Assembly (NCBI RefSeq): GCF_004521985.1 | Contig: NZ_SBHZ01000004.1 | Span: 248,001 to 312,000 of the forward strand | Source of the DNA: Ectopseudomonas khazarica | GTDB taxonomy: Bacteria; Pseudomonadota; Gammaproteobacteria; Pseudomonadales; Pseudomonadaceae | Direction of reading: 5' to 3' | DNA: 64,000 nucleotides | Shown here: one piece after another, positions 1 to 9,196 of the stretch | How the letters are laid out: the number at the start of each line of letters is the position of its first letter | Position numbering within the stretch: the first letter of the stretch is position 1 | Notes under the pieces: generated by a model | What the model saw: the letters and a program-made list of their open reading frames with translations, nothing else | Told to the model about the DNA's origin: nothing | The model's database searches: none | Translations under genes and position numbers: made by a program

Positions 1-3000
1 CCGCCGCGATTGCCCAGCTCGACGAAGAACAGCTTGGCCACCACCAGGGCTATCAGCGCCGCCCCGACCAGCCACAGCTCGCGGCGTGCACGCAGGTGCC
101 CGAACAGCATCAGCGCCAGGGCGATCAGGGTCCAGACGATGGACAGCCCGGCCTGCACCAGCATCGACTCGAACAGCGCTGCACTGTGCCAGGGCACGCC
201 GCCCCAGTGATGGGCGCTGCGCATCACCATCAGGGTGAACAGGGCGAACAGCGACACGCCGACCACGACCTGCAACAGCTGCAGCGCACGCCCCGGTTCC
301 AGGCCCAGGCGCGGCAGCGCGGTACGCCCCCAGACGAACAACGCGCCCAGGCACAGCAGCAGGCCGATCTCCAGCGGATTGAGCAGCGGCAGGTACGGCA
401 GCGGGTCGCTGTCGCCTGCACTGTTGGCATTGGCCAGCCAGAACCAGCCGAGCATCAACACGGCCAGGGGCGCAGCCGCCCACAGGCGGTATTCACGTTC
501 GAAGCCAGCCACCGGCCAGGGCAGCCGACGCGCCTGCGCCATGGCCCAGAGATAAGCCGTCGGCAGCAGCGCCCAGCCCAGCCAGCGCCAGGCATTGTAG
601 TGATCGGCCAGACTCAGCAGCAGGTAGCGCAGTTCCAGCGCCAGCACGCCGAGCAACAGCCAGCAGCCGAGCACGTGAGCGACACTGGCCGCCGTGGCCG
701 GCAGCAGCCCGGCCAGGCGCCGCAGCGACCACAGGTGGGCGGCGAACACCAGGCCCCAGCCGAGCCAGCCCCACTGCGCCGCAGGGTGATAGAAGGGGTG
801 CCAGGCATACAGCAGCAGCATGCCGGCCAGCGGGACCAGCAGGCCATCGAGCAAGGCCAGCTCGACCCAGCGGTTGCGGGTCGCCAGCCAGGCATACAGC
901 GCCATGTTCAGCGCCAGCAGCACCAGCAGCACGCCGACCTGCAGCTCCGCCGCGACGAAACGCAGCACCTCGCTGGCCAGCGCCAGCGCCCACCAGGCGG
1001 CACCCCAGGTCAGCAGCAGCTGCCCCAGACGCTGCACGCTGACGCCATCGATCCCGCTGTCCCGCCCACTGCGCAGCAGCGCATGCAGGCGCCAGGCGCC
1101 GATCTGCGCAGCCAGGCCGAGCACCGCAGGTGTCCAGAAACCGGTATGCGCCAGTGGCGACAGACCGACACCACTGATTCCCGACAGCAGCAACGGCCCG
1201 GCTGCCAGGAAGGCCAGGCCGGCGAACAGCTGCAGCACCAGGCTGAACCAGAAGGCCGCACGCTGCTGCAGGTAGAGCGCCAGCCACAGGGTCAGCAGCC
1301 CGCTGGCTCCCCATACCGCCGCAGCGGCCACCCAGGGCAGCACGAACAGCACCGCCAGGTTGATGAACACCAGGCCCACCAGCATCACCCAGGACAAGGC
1401 CGCAAGCTGGCGACGGTTGTCACGGATCAGCGGGTCGCGCGCCGCCAGCAGCATGCCCGCGATCAGGCCGAAGCCGACCACCGAGGCCGCCAGCAGGCCG
1501 AACCAGCCGGCGTTGAAGCCGCCCCGCCCTTCCAGCGACTCCAGCGCCATCTGGCCGAGGAACAGCAGCCCGCCAAGCAGCTGGATGGCGAAGGCGGCGT
1601 AGACGAAAACGGGCGCGGCCAGACGCAGGCCGACGAACAGCGTGACCAGACCGGCCAGCGCCCAGGCGATGGCCGTGCCGGGCGCCTCGAAGGTCAGCGG
1701 CGCGATCAGGCAGAGGAAGGCCAGCCCCGCCAGCCCCAGCCAGGGCTGCAGACGCACCTCCCAGGGGCTGGCAGCCTGTGGCGCCTGGCGCAGTTGCCAG
1801 TAGCTGAACAACAGCGCCACGCCGAGCATCAGCGCGCCCAGCGCCGAGCCGTCGAGCAGGCTGGAGTCGCCCGGTTCCAGGCCTGTGGCGAACGCCAGGG
1901 CGGCCCCCACCTGCAGCAACAGGGCGAAGCCACGCGCCAGTGGCCGCTGCTGCCGCAGGCCCAGCCAGTAGATCCCGGCACCCTCCACGGCCCAGGCAGC
2001 GGCTGTCCAGCTAGCGTCGAGGGCCAGTGGGATGGCCAGGCTGGCGAACACCACGCCCAGGGCCAGGCAGGTTTCCACCAGCAGCAGGGCACGTCCGCCG
2101 GCGCGCAGCTGCAGCACACGCGCCAGCAGCAGGTAGAACAGGCCCAGGCCGAGTGCACTGAACGCGGCGGCGAATTCGATGTGGCGCACCAGCGCTACCT
2201 GCAGGCCGAAGCCGACCAGCGGTGGACCGAACAGGGTGGTGGCATCGACATAATCGCCGCGCTGCAGCGACCAGCGCAGCAGTTCGCCACGCGCCTCAGG
2301 GGCATCCGCCGCGTCACGCAGGGTGCGGCGGGCGAAGAGCAGGCCGATGGCCACGTACATCAGGAAGAACAGCACCAGGAACGGCTCGGTGCTCCACAGC
2401 AGCTGCGGCTCGTAGGAGCGCAGCCCCCAGGCGAAACCGATGCCGAAGGTGCCGACGAAGCCGATCAGGTTGAGCAGGCGCCAGGCCTTGAACCAGGCGA
2501 TGGCGAAGATGCCGGCATTGAGCAGGGCGAAGTAGGAGAACAGCGCGACATGGTTGCCGCTGCCGGTGGAGGTGAGGATCGGCGCGGCAAAGCCGCCGAG
2601 TGCCGCGGCCGCCGCCAGGCCCAGGGCATTCTGCTGCACGGCGAGGATGGCCGAGAACAGCGTCACCGCCACCAGCAGGCCCAGCGCCATGCCCGGGTCG
2701 AGCAAGGGATGCAGGCGCATGGCAGCGAACACCGTCAGGTACAGCACGGCGATGCCGGTGCCCTGCAGCACCAGGGCATAGCTGCGGTTGCGCAGCCGCA
2801 GCCACCAGCCCAGCCCCAGCAGGGCCAGGGCACTGGCGGCCACGCCCATGTAGCGCAGCTCCACCGGCACCTCGACACCTTCGGTGGCGTAGCGCAGGAG
2901 GAAGGCGAGGCCGAGGAACAGCAGGACCACACCGACCCGCAGCACGGTATTGCCGCCGAACAGCCAGGCCTTCGCCGCGGCGATGCCGCGCTCGATCAGG

Positions 3001-3512
3001 TTCGGCTCGCGTGGCGCCTGTTCGCGCCAGGGACCTTGCTGCGGAGCAGGCGTCGGCTCATGTGCGAGCGATGCGGCAGCTGCCACAGGCTGTGGCGCCG
3101 GTTGCGGGGGGGCGATTTCCGGAAGCGGGTCCAGCGTCCAGTCCAGCTCGGGCTCTGGTTCGGGCTGTGGCTCGGGCTCTGGCCGAGGCGCCTCCGCCAC
3201 CCTGGGTTGCGGTTCTGCCGTGGGGGGCGCGCTGACGACAGGTTCCGCCGCCACGGGAGCCCCTTCCGGCTCGACAGCCCCGCCCTGCTCGACCTTGACC
3301 AGGCGCTCGTGCATGGCCCGCGTGCCGCGCTCGAAACGCTCGGCGAAATCCTTGAGCTGCGCCGCCAGCTGCGCGTTACGCTTCTCGAGCCCCTGCAGGC
3401 GCAGCGCCTGGCCCAGGCTCAGGCCGATCAGCCCGCCCAGCAGCGCCCCGGTTAGCGATTCGCTGGCGCCCGTGCCGAGCACCAACCCGACCAGCATGAA
3501 AATCCATTGCAT
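1..3512 (-). CDS. DUF2339 family large multi-pass membrane protein (3' end outside window)
   Basis: About 1170 codons are visible on the minus strand and the frame is still open at base 1, so the C-terminus is missing. The protein starts MQWIFMLVGLVLG, with one membrane anchor. A predicted coiled/charged stretch (about residues 30-70) and a low-complexity linker rich in Pro, Glu, Gln and Ala (about 70-165) follow. The rest is some thirty hydrophobic segments separated by short Arg-rich loops. This architecture (short coiled N-terminus, P/E linker, very many TM helices) is that of PF10101/DUF2339 inner-membrane proteins, whose function is unknown. I chose ATG at 3512 because the anchor follows directly. 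The long plus-strand reading frame over the same bases is an antisense shadow with no plausible composition. Confidence 0.85.
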   Translation of the reverse strand, partial: MQWIFMLVGLVLGTGASESLTGALLGGLIGLSLGQALRLQGLEKRNAQLAAQLKDFAERFERGTRAMHERLVKVEQGGAVEPEGAPVAAEPVVSAPPTAEPQPRVAEAPRPEPEPQPEPEPELDWTLDPLPEIAPPQPAPQPVAAAASLAHEPTPAPQQGPWREQAPREPNLIERGIAAAKAWLFGGNTVLRVGVVLLFLGLAFLLRYATEGVEVPVELRYMGVAASALALLGLGWWLRLRNRSYALVLQGTGIAVLYLTVFAAMRLHPLLDPGMALGLLVAVTLFSAILAVQQNALGLAAAAALGGFAAPILTSTGSGNHVALFSYFALLNAGIFAIAWFKAWRLLNLIGFVGTFGIGFAWGLRSYEPQLLWSTEPFLVLFFLMYVAIGLLFARRTLRDAADAPEARGELLRWSLQRGDYVDATTLFGPPLVGFGLQVALVRHIEFAAAFSALGLGLFYLLLARVLQLRAGGRALLLVETCLALGVVFASLAIPLALDASWTAAAWAVEGAGIYWLGLRQQRPLARGFALLLQVGAALAFATGLEPGDSSLLDGSALGALMLGVALLFSYWQLRQAPQAASPWEVRLQPWLGLAGLAFLCLIAPLTFEAPGTAIAWALAGLVTLFVGLRLAAPVFVYAAFAIQLLGGLLFLGQMALESLEGRGGFNAGWFGLLAASVVGFGLIAGMLLAARDPLIRDNRRQLAALSWVMLVGLVFINLAVLFVLPWVAAAAVWGASGLLTLWLALYLQQRAAFWFSLVLQLFAGLAFLAAGPLLLSGISGVGLSPLAHTGFWTPAVLGLAAQIGAWRLHALLRSGRDSGIDGVSVQRLGQLLLTWGAAWWALALASEVLRFVAAELQVGVLLVLLALNMALYAWLATRNRWVELALLDGLLVPLAGMLLLYAWHPFYHPAAQWGWLGWGLVFAAHLWSLRRLAGLLPATAASVAHVLGCWLLLGVLALELRYLLLSLADHYNAWRWLGWALLPTAYLWAMAQARRLPWPVAGFEREYRLWAAAPLAVLMLGWFWLANANSAGDSDPLPYLPLLNPLEIGLLLCLGALFVWGRTALPRLGLEPGRALQLLQVVVGVSLFALFTLMVMRSAHHWGGVPWHSAALFESMLVQAGLSIVWTLIALALMLFGHLRARRELWLVGAALIALVVAKLFFVELGNRG

Positions 3513-3821
3513 GCAGCATGTCCCGTTCCGATGAGAAAGTCGCCTCGCGTCCCTGCTGGCAGCCCGAGGTGGCCACAGGGTGCCTCCGAAAGGCTCGGCA
3601 AGGTAGTCAGCTTGTTGCAAACGCAGCGCTGACCACGCAGGCCGTTTTTCAGAGTCGCCCGCCAGTATAGGAGTCGCGCCGTCCAACACCCAGAGAGACG
3701 ATTGCCACCTCCATCACAGGCACAAGGAAAATCCGCCGCCGACCGGTGGTTCACAAATTCACCGCGCCCGCTATCATCGCCGCCCCGTGACCGATGCGGC
3801 GCAGACCGCCCCTAGCCAACC
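3513..3821. other. Intergenic region, divergent DUF2339 / YkgJ genes
   Basis: This gap of 309 bases lies between two divergent genes and must hold both promoters. I see no clear operator palindrome, RNA gene or credible short ORF. The ORFs that can be drawn through it are low-complexity and have no ribosome binding site. Confidence 0.5.
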
Positions 3822-4217
3822 ATGATCAAGCCCCGCCTGATAGCCGCTGCAGAAATCGACCGCCTGGAAACCTGGGCCAAATACAGCGCCGACATGTGCC
3901 ACAGCTGCATATCCAGTTGCTGCACCCTGCCCGTGGAGGTGCGCCTGAACGACCTGATCCGCCTGGAGCTGGTGGATGAGTTCGAACGCAGCGAGCCGAT
4001 CAAGAACATCGCCAAGCGCCTGCAGAAGGACGGCACCATCGAGCGCTTCAACCAGAAGTCGGGCATCTTCACCCTGACGCGCATGTCCAACAACGACTGC
4101 CTGTTCCTGGACCGCAAGACGCGCCTGTGCAGCGTCTACGAGAAACGCCCGGACACCTGCCGCCACCATCCCAGGGTCGGCCCGCGACCGGGCTATTGTG
4201 CGTACAAGCCGAAGTAG
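3822..4217 (+). CDS. YkgJ family cysteine-cluster (putative zinc/iron chelating) protein
   Basis: A 131-residue soluble protein. It has the N-terminal cluster CHSCISSCCTLP and a C-terminal group, CLFLDRKTRLCSVYEKRPD followed by TCRHHP. This is the typical spacing of the YkgJ/UPF0153 family (PF03692), thought to bind a Zn or Fe-S centre through its conserved cysteines. The biochemical role of the family is not established. It is transcribed alone, convergent with cdhB, and ends only 7 bases from the end of that gene. No signal peptide or TM segment is visible. Nothing in the context ties it to carnitine use. Confidence 0.8.
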   Translation: MIKPRLIAAAEIDRLETWAKYSADMCHSCISSCCTLPVEVRLNDLIRLELVDEFERSEPIKNIAKRLQKDGTIERFNQKSGIFTLTRMSNNDCLFLDRKTRLCSVYEKRPDTCRHHPRVGPRPGYCAYKPK

Positions 4218-4224
4218 AGCGCCG

Positions 4225-4701
4225 TCAGCGGCGCAGGCCGATGACCCGCCCGACGCAGGCTGGCGTCGCCAGCTCGTGGTGGTCTGCCGCCAGGCGCTGC
4301 ACCTGCTCGGCCACCTGGGCATCGAAGGGCGCCGAACGGCCGGCGACGCTGTCGATGTTCATCAGCATCTGTTCGCTTTCCGCCAGGCTGTCGGCCTCTG
4401 CCGGGCGATACAGCGCGTGATGGATATGCAGGCGCTTGGCGTCGTGGGCGAGCAACTGCGTACGCACTTCCACCGCTTCGCCGCCCTTCACTTCCGCCAG
4501 GAAGTTGAGATGGCACTCCAGGGTGTACAGGGTGTGGCCGGTACGGGCACGACCGGCCTCGTCCAGCCCCAGCGCATCCATCAGCGCATCGGTGGCATGG
4601 CTGAAGATCAGCAGGTAGAAGGCATCGCGCAGATGGCCGTTGTAGTCGACCCAGTCGGCGTGGATGCGCGTGCGGTAGGTGGTCAGGGCTGCGTTGCACA
4701 T
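4225..4701 (-). CDS. cdhB: Betainyl-CoA thioesterase, 4HBT hot-dog fold
   Basis: A 158-residue thioesterase-superfamily protein. The segment HADWVDYNGHLRDAFYLLIF carries the WVDYNGH pattern of 4-hydroxybenzoyl-CoA-thioesterase-like enzymes, with Asp/Asn/His at the expected active-site region. In P. aeruginosa the corresponding gene of the caiX-cdhCAB operon hydrolyses betainyl-CoA to glycine betaine plus CoA, the last step of carnitine-to-betaine conversion. Here it is the last gene of a minus-strand set caiX-cdhC-cdhA-cdhB, about 110 bases after cdhA with a repeat element in the gap. The function is assigned mainly from the family plus this conserved neighbourhood. Confidence 0.85.
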   Translation of the reverse strand: MCNAALTTYRTRIHADWVDYNGHLRDAFYLLIFSHATDALMDALGLDEAGRARTGHTLYTLECHLNFLAEVKGGEAVEVRTQLLAHDAKRLHIHHALYRPAEADSLAESEQMLMNIDSVAGRSAPFDAQVAEQVQRLAADHHELATPACVGRVIGLRR

Positions 4702-4730
4702 GTCGATGTGGCTCCGGATGCATCCCCCCG

Positions 4731-4799
4731 CCCCTTCTCCCGCAGGCAGGAGAGGGGTGGGCGGAGGGTTGGATAGCGTAGCGCAGGGTTGCCCTGCGC
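4731..4799. repeat. Inverted-repeat element between cdhA and cdhB
   Basis: Two adjacent hairpins. CCCCTTCTCC at 4731-4740 pairs with GGAGAGGGG at 4749-4757 (one bulge). GCGCAGGG at 4781-4788 pairs perfectly with CCCTGCGC at 4792-4799. No T-tract follows in the direction of transcription, so this looks like a REP-type repeat rather than a simple terminator. It may nevertheless affect mRNA stability between the two genes. Confidence 0.65.
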
Positions 4800-4812
4800 A
4801 GAACGGACTCGG

Positions 4813-5778
4813 CTACTCGGCGAAATCGAAGCCGTGCTTGGCCTTGGTCTGGCGGATCGCCTCGAGTACCGCCAGCAGGCAGTCGTCGCGGTAGCGTTCC
4901 AGTGCATCCAGGCTGCGCTCGCCCTGCTGCGCGGCCGTCCCTTCGACTACCGCATCGATCAGCCCCTCGGTCAGCTCCGGCGCTTCCAGGTAGGTCCAGG
5001 GCAGCTTCAGCGCCGGGCCGAACTGGGCCATGAAGTGGCGCATGCCGGCCGGCCCGCCGGCCAGGGTGTAGGTGAGGAAGGAGCCCATGAACGACCAGCG
5101 CAGGCCGGCGCCGAAGCGGATCGCGTCATCGATCTCGCCCGTGGTGGCCACACCGTCGTTGACCAGGTGCAGCGACTCGCGCCACAGCGCCTCGAGCAGG
5201 CGGTCGGCGATGAAGCCCGGCACCTCCTTGCGCACGTGCAAGGGGCGCATGCCCAGCGATGCATAGACCTGGATCGCGGCCTGCACGGCCTCCGCTGCGG
5301 TTTTCGCGCCACCGACCACCTCCACCAGCGGCAGCAGGTAGACCGGATTGAACGGGTGGCCGACCAGGCAACGCTCGGGGCGCACGGCATCGGCATAGAA
5401 CTCGCTGGGCAGCAGGCCCGAGGTGCTGGAGCCGATCAGCACGTCGGGGCGCGCGGCGGCGCTGATCTTCGCGTGCAGCTCGCACTTGAGTACCAGGCGC
5501 TCGGGCGCACTCTCCTGGATGAAGTCGGCGTTGGCCACGCATTGCTCGATGCTCTCGACGAAACGCAGCCGCTCCAGCGAGGCGCCGGGCGCCAGCCCCT
5601 GCTTCTGCAGCGCGGGCCAGGCGTTGGCCAGGCGCGTGCGCAGCGCCTGCTCGGCACCTGGGGCCGGGTCCCAGGCGATCACGTCGAGGCCATGGGCCAG
5701 GGCGCGGGCGATCCAGCCGGCACCGATCACACCGGTGCCGAGGGCGGCGAAAGTCTTGATCTCGGTAACGAAGGTCAT
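4813..5778 (-). CDS. cdhA: L-carnitine dehydrogenase (3-hydroxyacyl-CoA dehydrogenase-like)
   Basis: A 321-residue cytoplasmic NAD-dependent dehydrogenase that oxidises L-carnitine to 3-dehydrocarnitine. The N-terminal Rossmann motif [18 protein letters not shown] (GxGxxG) starts near residue 13. The central [18 protein letters not shown] is the hallmark of the 3-hydroxyacyl-CoA dehydrogenase family, with the catalytic His-Pro-Phe-Asn region. [16 protein letters not shown] opens the C-terminal dimerisation domain. ATG at 5778 is preferred because a good CCGGAG box lies 7 bases upstream; a longer frame to 5820 has no such signal. It lies between cdhC and cdhB in a carnitine operon, with repeat elements in both flanking gaps. 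Confidence 0.92.
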   Translation of the reverse strand: MTFVTEIKTFAALGTGVIGAGWIARALAHGLDVIAWDPAPGAEQALRTRLANAWPALQKQGLAPGASLERLRFVESIEQCVANADFIQESAPERLVLKCELHAKISAAARPDVLIGSSTSGLLPSEFYADAVRPERCLVGHPFNPVYLLPLVEVVGGAKTAAEAVQAAIQVYASLGMRPLHVRKEVPGFIADRLLEALWRESLHLVNDGVATTGEIDDAIRFGAGLRWSFMGSFLTYTLAGGPAGMRHFMAQFGPALKLPWTYLEAPELTEGLIDAVVEGTAAQQGERSLDALERYRDDCLLAVLEAIRQTKAKHGFDFAE

Positions 5779-5790
5779 GCTTGAACTCCG

Positions 5791-5817
5791 GTAGCCCGGA
5801 TGCAATCCGGGGGATGG
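5791..5817. repeat. REP-like element (GTAGCCCGGATGCAATCCGG type) between cdhC and cdhA
   Basis: CCCGGAT at 5795-5801 and ATCCGGG at 5805-5811 form a perfect 7-base stem around GCA. The same GTAGCCCGGATGCA sequence recurs between etfA and etfB at 21797, so it is a dispersed repeat. It lies just upstream of the cdhA ribosome binding site. Confidence 0.75.
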
Positions 5818-5883
5818 CAAAGGTTTTCTCGGCCCTGGTTCAGGGTGAGGGGCACTCGCAAGCGCCCCGGACGATGTGACGTG

Positions 5884-6771
5884 TCAGCCACGCCGCTTGA
5901 GTTTCATCTTCTCGCGGCCCTCGGCCGGGGTCAGGGCACGGCCGCCAAGGCGTTCGATGATCTCGATGGCGCGCTCGACCAGCTGGCCGTTGCTGGCATG
6001 CACGCCGCGATCGAGCCAGATGTTGTCCTCCAGCCCCACGCGTACGTGGCCACCCAGCAGCATGGCCTGGGCGACCATGGGCATCTGCATGCGGCCGATG
6101 CCGAAGCCGGCCCAGGTGATGCCGGGCGGCAGGTTGTCGACCATGGCCTTCATGCTGGTGGTGTCGGCCGGCGCGCCCCAGGGAATGCCCAGGCACAACT
6201 GGATCAGCGGGTCTTCCAGCAGCCCCTCCTTGAGCATCTGCCTGGCGAACCACAGGTGCCCGGTGTCGAAGATCTCCAGCTCGGCCTTGACCCCCAGCTC
6301 GGTGATGCGCCTGGCGCCGGCACGCAGCTGCGCCGGGGTGGAGACGTAGATGAAGTCGCCGTCGCCGAAGTTCAGCGTGCCGCAGTCCAGCGTGCAGATT
6401 TCCGGCAGCAGCGCCTCGACGTGCGCCAGGCGTTCGATGGGCCCGACCAGATCGGTACCGGCGCCGAACTCGAGCGGCTGCTCGCCCGCGCCGATCTCCA
6501 GATCGCCGCCCATGCCGGCGGTGAGGTTGATGATCACATCGGTGTCGCTGTCGCGGATGCGCTCGACCACCTCGCGGTACAGCGCCACGTCACGGCTGGG
6601 CTTGCCGGTCTGTGGATCGCGCACGTGGCAGTGGGCGACGGTGGCGCCGGCCTTGGCCGCCTCGATGGCAGCGGCAGCGATTTCCTTGGGGGTGACCGGT
6701 ATCGCCGGGTGCTTGCCGACGGTGTCGCCAGCGCCGGTCACCGCGCAGGTGACGATAACCTCGTAGTTCAT
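5884..6771 (-). CDS. cdhC: 3-dehydrocarnitine cleavage enzyme (BKACE/DUF849 family)
   Basis: A 295-residue beta-keto acid cleavage enzyme (PF05853). In carnitine catabolism it converts 3-dehydrocarnitine plus acetyl-CoA into betainyl-CoA plus acetoacetate. Visible landmarks are [15 protein letters not shown] at the start, the zinc-binding [23 protein letters not shown], and [20 protein letters not shown] near the end, where family members bind the substrate carboxylate. The start at 6771 follows an ACAGGACAG box; the 27 extra codons upstream are not protein-like. It follows caiX after about 100 bases and precedes cdhA. Confidence 0.92.
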   Translation of the reverse strand: MNYEVIVTCAVTGAGDTVGKHPAIPVTPKEIAAAAIEAAKAGATVAHCHVRDPQTGKPSRDVALYREVVERIRDSDTDVIINLTAGMGGDLEIGAGEQPLEFGAGTDLVGPIERLAHVEALLPEICTLDCGTLNFGDGDFIYVSTPAQLRAGARRITELGVKAELEIFDTGHLWFARQMLKEGLLEDPLIQLCLGIPWGAPADTTSMKAMVDNLPPGITWAGFGIGRMQMPMVAQAMLLGGHVRVGLEDNIWLDRGVHASNGQLVERAIEIIERLGGRALTPAEGREKMKLKRRG

Positions 6772-6869
6772 CTTGAGCTGTCCTGTGCAGGGCATGAGGG
6801 TGCCTGCGGCATGGCCGCATGCGTTGGAGAAATGGGGATGGGCGCCGGCCACAGGCCGGCGCCAGGGGC

Positions 6870-7802
6870 TCAGTTGCCGGCGACCAGGGCGGCGTTGGCC
6901 GGCTTGCCGTCGAGCGTGGTGACCCCGACGAGCCAGGCGTCGACCACCTGCGGGTTGGCCTTGATCCAGTCACGCGCGACCTGCTCCGGCGCCTTGCGCT
7001 CCATGATCGGCTGCATCAGCGCGGCCTCCTGGTCGCTGGTGAAGCGCAGGCTGGTCAGCAGGCGATTGGCATTCGGGCAACGCTCGGCGTAGTCCGGCGC
7101 AGTCACGGTGGAGACGGTGGCGGCGCCATCGTTGGGGCCGAACACATCGTCGGTGCCGCTCAGGTAGGAGATCTGCATCGACAGGTTCATCGGATGGGGT
7201 TTCCAGCCGAAGAACACCACCGGTTTCTGGTTCTTCGCCGCGCGACCGACCGCCGCGAGCATGCCCGCCTCACTGGACTCGACGAGCTTGAAGCCGCCCA
7301 GGCCGAACTGGTTGGCATCGATCATCTTCTGGATCGCGGTGTTGGCGCCGGAGCCGGCTTCGATACCGTAGATCTTGCCGTCCAGCTCGTCCTTGAACCT
7401 GGCGATGTCGGCCAGGGTCCTGAGGCCCTTGTCGGCGGTGTAGCTGGGTACCGCGAGCACTGCCACGGCATCGCTCAGCGACGGCTCGGCGGCGACCTTG
7501 ACCGCGCCGGCATCGAGGAACGGCTTGATGTTGTCGTCCATGATCGGCTTCCAGTAGCCGAGGAAGGCGTCGACCTGGCCCTTCTGGATACCGGCGAAGA
7601 TGATCTGTTGCGATGCCTGGGTCTGCTTGGTCTCGTAGCCGAGCCCTTTCAGCAGCTCGCTGGCGACTGCGGTGGTGGCGACCACGTCGGTCCAGCCGAC
7701 GGCGCCGAGGCGAACGTTCTTGCAGCTGGCATCATCGGCCAGCAGGGAGGTACTGAACAGGCTCAGGGTGCAGCACGCGGCCAGCGCGGTAAGACCTTTC
7801 AT
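6870..7802 (-). CDS. caiX: Carnitine-binding periplasmic protein of the choline/betaine/carnitine ABC system
   Basis: A 310-residue secreted substrate-binding protein (OpuAC/ProX-like). [22 protein letters not shown] is a classical signal peptide cut near ADDASCK. The mature part has the family blocks [39 protein letters not shown] and [13 protein letters not shown], whose Trp and Phe residues build the cage for a trimethylammonium group. GAGGAG lies upstream of ATG 7802. It is the first gene of the carnitine operon, divergent from cdhR. There is no ATPase or permease next to it. In P. aeruginosa CaiX feeds the shared CbcWV core, and the same is likely here with cbcV/cbcW at 26.8-28.9 kb. Confidence 0.92.
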   Translation of the reverse strand: MKGLTALAACCTLSLFSTSLLADDASCKNVRLGAVGWTDVVATTAVASELLKGLGYETKQTQASQQIIFAGIQKGQVDAFLGYWKPIMDDNIKPFLDAGAVKVAAEPSLSDAVAVLAVPSYTADKGLRTLADIARFKDELDGKIYGIEAGSGANTAIQKMIDANQFGLGGFKLVESSEAGMLAAVGRAAKNQKPVVFFGWKPHPMNLSMQISYLSGTDDVFGPNDGAATVSTVTAPDYAERCPNANRLLTSLRFTSDQEAALMQPIMERKAPEQVARDWIKANPQVVDAWLVGVTTLDGKPANAALVAGN

Positions 7803-8015
7803 CTGGGTGCTCCTCATCGTGTCACAGCGGTTCTATTTCGTTCTTCTAGAGGCTCGTGGCCCCCACCGTGCTCGGGGATCTCGTCTCCCGATGACACCAC
7901 CTTACGCCGGCCACTGGCAGAATATTCGAACCTATCCGACTATTACTTGACCTATGACGACCTGTTTCATGCGACATCTGCGCCTGCTTCCCTGGCGCAG
8001 ACGCGCGGAGCGACG
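7803..8015. promoter_or_regulatory. Divergent caiX / cdhR control region
   Basis: 213 bases separate the start codons of caiX (minus) and cdhR (plus). By analogy with P. aeruginosa, CdhR should bind here to activate caiX in the presence of carnitine. The stretch at about 7918-7965 is AT-richer than its surroundings and is the likely promoter zone. I cannot define an operator with confidence. Confidence 0.5.
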
Positions 8016-8966
8016 ATGACCCAGACCTTCTGCTTCCTGCTCCTGCCCGGCTTTTCCATGATGGGCCTGATGTCGGCGATCGAGCCATTGCGCGTGGCCA
8101 ACCGCTTTCGCGGCGACCTGTATCGCTGGCACCTGCTCAGCCGCGACGGCGCCGCCGTGGCGGCGAGCAACGGCATGTCGCTGAATGTCGACGGAGCACT
8201 GGAACTGGTGGAGGCGACCGAGGCGCTGTTCGTGGTCGCCGGTTTCGACCCGCTGGCCCACCACGACAGTCGCCTGACGCACTGGCTGCAACGCTGCGAA
8301 ACGGAGCTCAAGGTGCTTGGCGGCATCGACACCGGCAGTTTCGTGCTGGCCGAGGCCGGGCTGTTCCAGCAGCAGCGCCTGACCCTGCACTGGGAAGCCA
8401 TCGACGCCTTCCGCGAACGCTATCCGGCGCTGCAGGTGACCCAGGAGCTGTTCGAGATCGACGGCCGGCGCATCACCAGTGCCGGCGGCACCAGCAGCCT
8501 CGACCTGATGCTCGGGCTGATCGCCCAGGACCATGGCGAGCCCCTGGCGGTGCAGGTTTCCGAGCAGTTCGTGGTCAGTCGCATCCGCACGCGCCTGGAC
8601 CACCAGCGCATGCAGGTGGCCAGCCGCTATGGCCTGCACAACCGCAAGCTGATCCGCGTCATCGGCGAGATGGAGCGCCACAGCGAGCAGCCGTTGAGCG
8701 GCGAGGTGCTGGCCGAGCGCGTCGGCGTCAGCGTGCGCCAGCTGGAGCGTCTGTTCCGCCACCACCTGGCGACCACGCCGTCGGCGTTCTATCTCGGCCT
8801 GCGCCTGGACAAGGCGCGCCAGCTGCTGCGCCAGAGCGATCTCAGCGTGCTCGAGGTGAGCCTGGCCTGCGGTTTCGAGTCATCGAGCTACTTCTCCCGC
8901 AGCTACAAGGCGCACTTCGGCAGCACGCCAAGCAGGGACAGGCACGAGCACCCGTCCCACGCCTGA
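8016..8966 (+). CDS. cdhR: AraC-family carnitine-responsive activator with GATase1-like sensor domain
   Basis: A 316-residue regulator. The N-terminal ~190 residues form a DJ-1/PfpI (class I glutamine amidotransferase-like) domain starting MTQTFCFLLLPGFSMMG, with VVAGFDPLAHH and GGIDTGSFVLAEAG. The nucleophile-elbow position is Thr, so it acts as a sensor and not an enzyme. The C-terminal ~100 residues are an AraC double helix-turn-helix (LAERVGVSVRQLERLFRHH ... VLEVSLACGFESSSYFSRSY). GGAG 5 bases before ATG 8016 fixes the start; the open frame extends 399 codons further upstream but only as antisense of caiX. Its place next to caiX and its similarity to gbdR at 23 kb support CdhR. Confidence 0.88.
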   Translation: MTQTFCFLLLPGFSMMGLMSAIEPLRVANRFRGDLYRWHLLSRDGAAVAASNGMSLNVDGALELVEATEALFVVAGFDPLAHHDSRLTHWLQRCETELKVLGGIDTGSFVLAEAGLFQQQRLTLHWEAIDAFRERYPALQVTQELFEIDGRRITSAGGTSSLDLMLGLIAQDHGEPLAVQVSEQFVVSRIRTRLDHQRMQVASRYGLHNRKLIRVIGEMERHSEQPLSGEVLAERVGVSVRQLERLFRHHLATTPSAFYLGLRLDKARQLLRQSDLSVLEVSLACGFESSSYFSRSYKAHFGSTPSRDRHEHPSHA

Positions 8967-8974
8967 GCGGGGTG

Positions 8975-9196
8975 CTAGACGGAGCGGCCCATTTCGGCCA
9001 GCGCGGACTGCACCAGGGGGTGCAGGTTCTCGCCGTGGCGCTCCAGTTGCCAGGCCATCAGTTCGATGCGCATCGCCGGCGTCCAGAAGTTCTGCAGGTG
9101 CTGATGAACCCCCTTGACCGCCTGCTCCCTGTCCGGCTCGGTGGCGAAGAACTGGGCGATCTGATTGGCCATCTTGACCAGGTTCTCGGCGCTCAT
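8975..9196 (-). CDS. fdsD: NAD-dependent formate dehydrogenase delta subunit
   Basis: A 73-residue small protein starting MSAENLVKMANQIAQFFATE and containing HLQNFWTPAMRIEL, the signature of FdsD (PF11390). In soluble FdsABG formate dehydrogenases this small subunit accompanies or helps mature the alpha subunit. It overlaps the end of fdsA by 4 bases (translational coupling) and closes the fdsG-B-A-D operon. It is convergent with cdhR, with only 8 bases between the two genes. Confidence 0.88.
   Translation of the reverse strand: MSAENLVKMANQIAQFFATEPDREQAVKGVHQHLQNFWTPAMRIELMAWQLERHGENLHPLVQSALAEMGRSV

Noticed and set aside
96..3455. A 1119-codon open frame on the plus strand
   Set aside because: It is antisense to the DUF2339 protein. 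Its product is a Gln/Arg/Ala/His-rich low-complexity chain, typical of shadow frames in GC-rich DNA.
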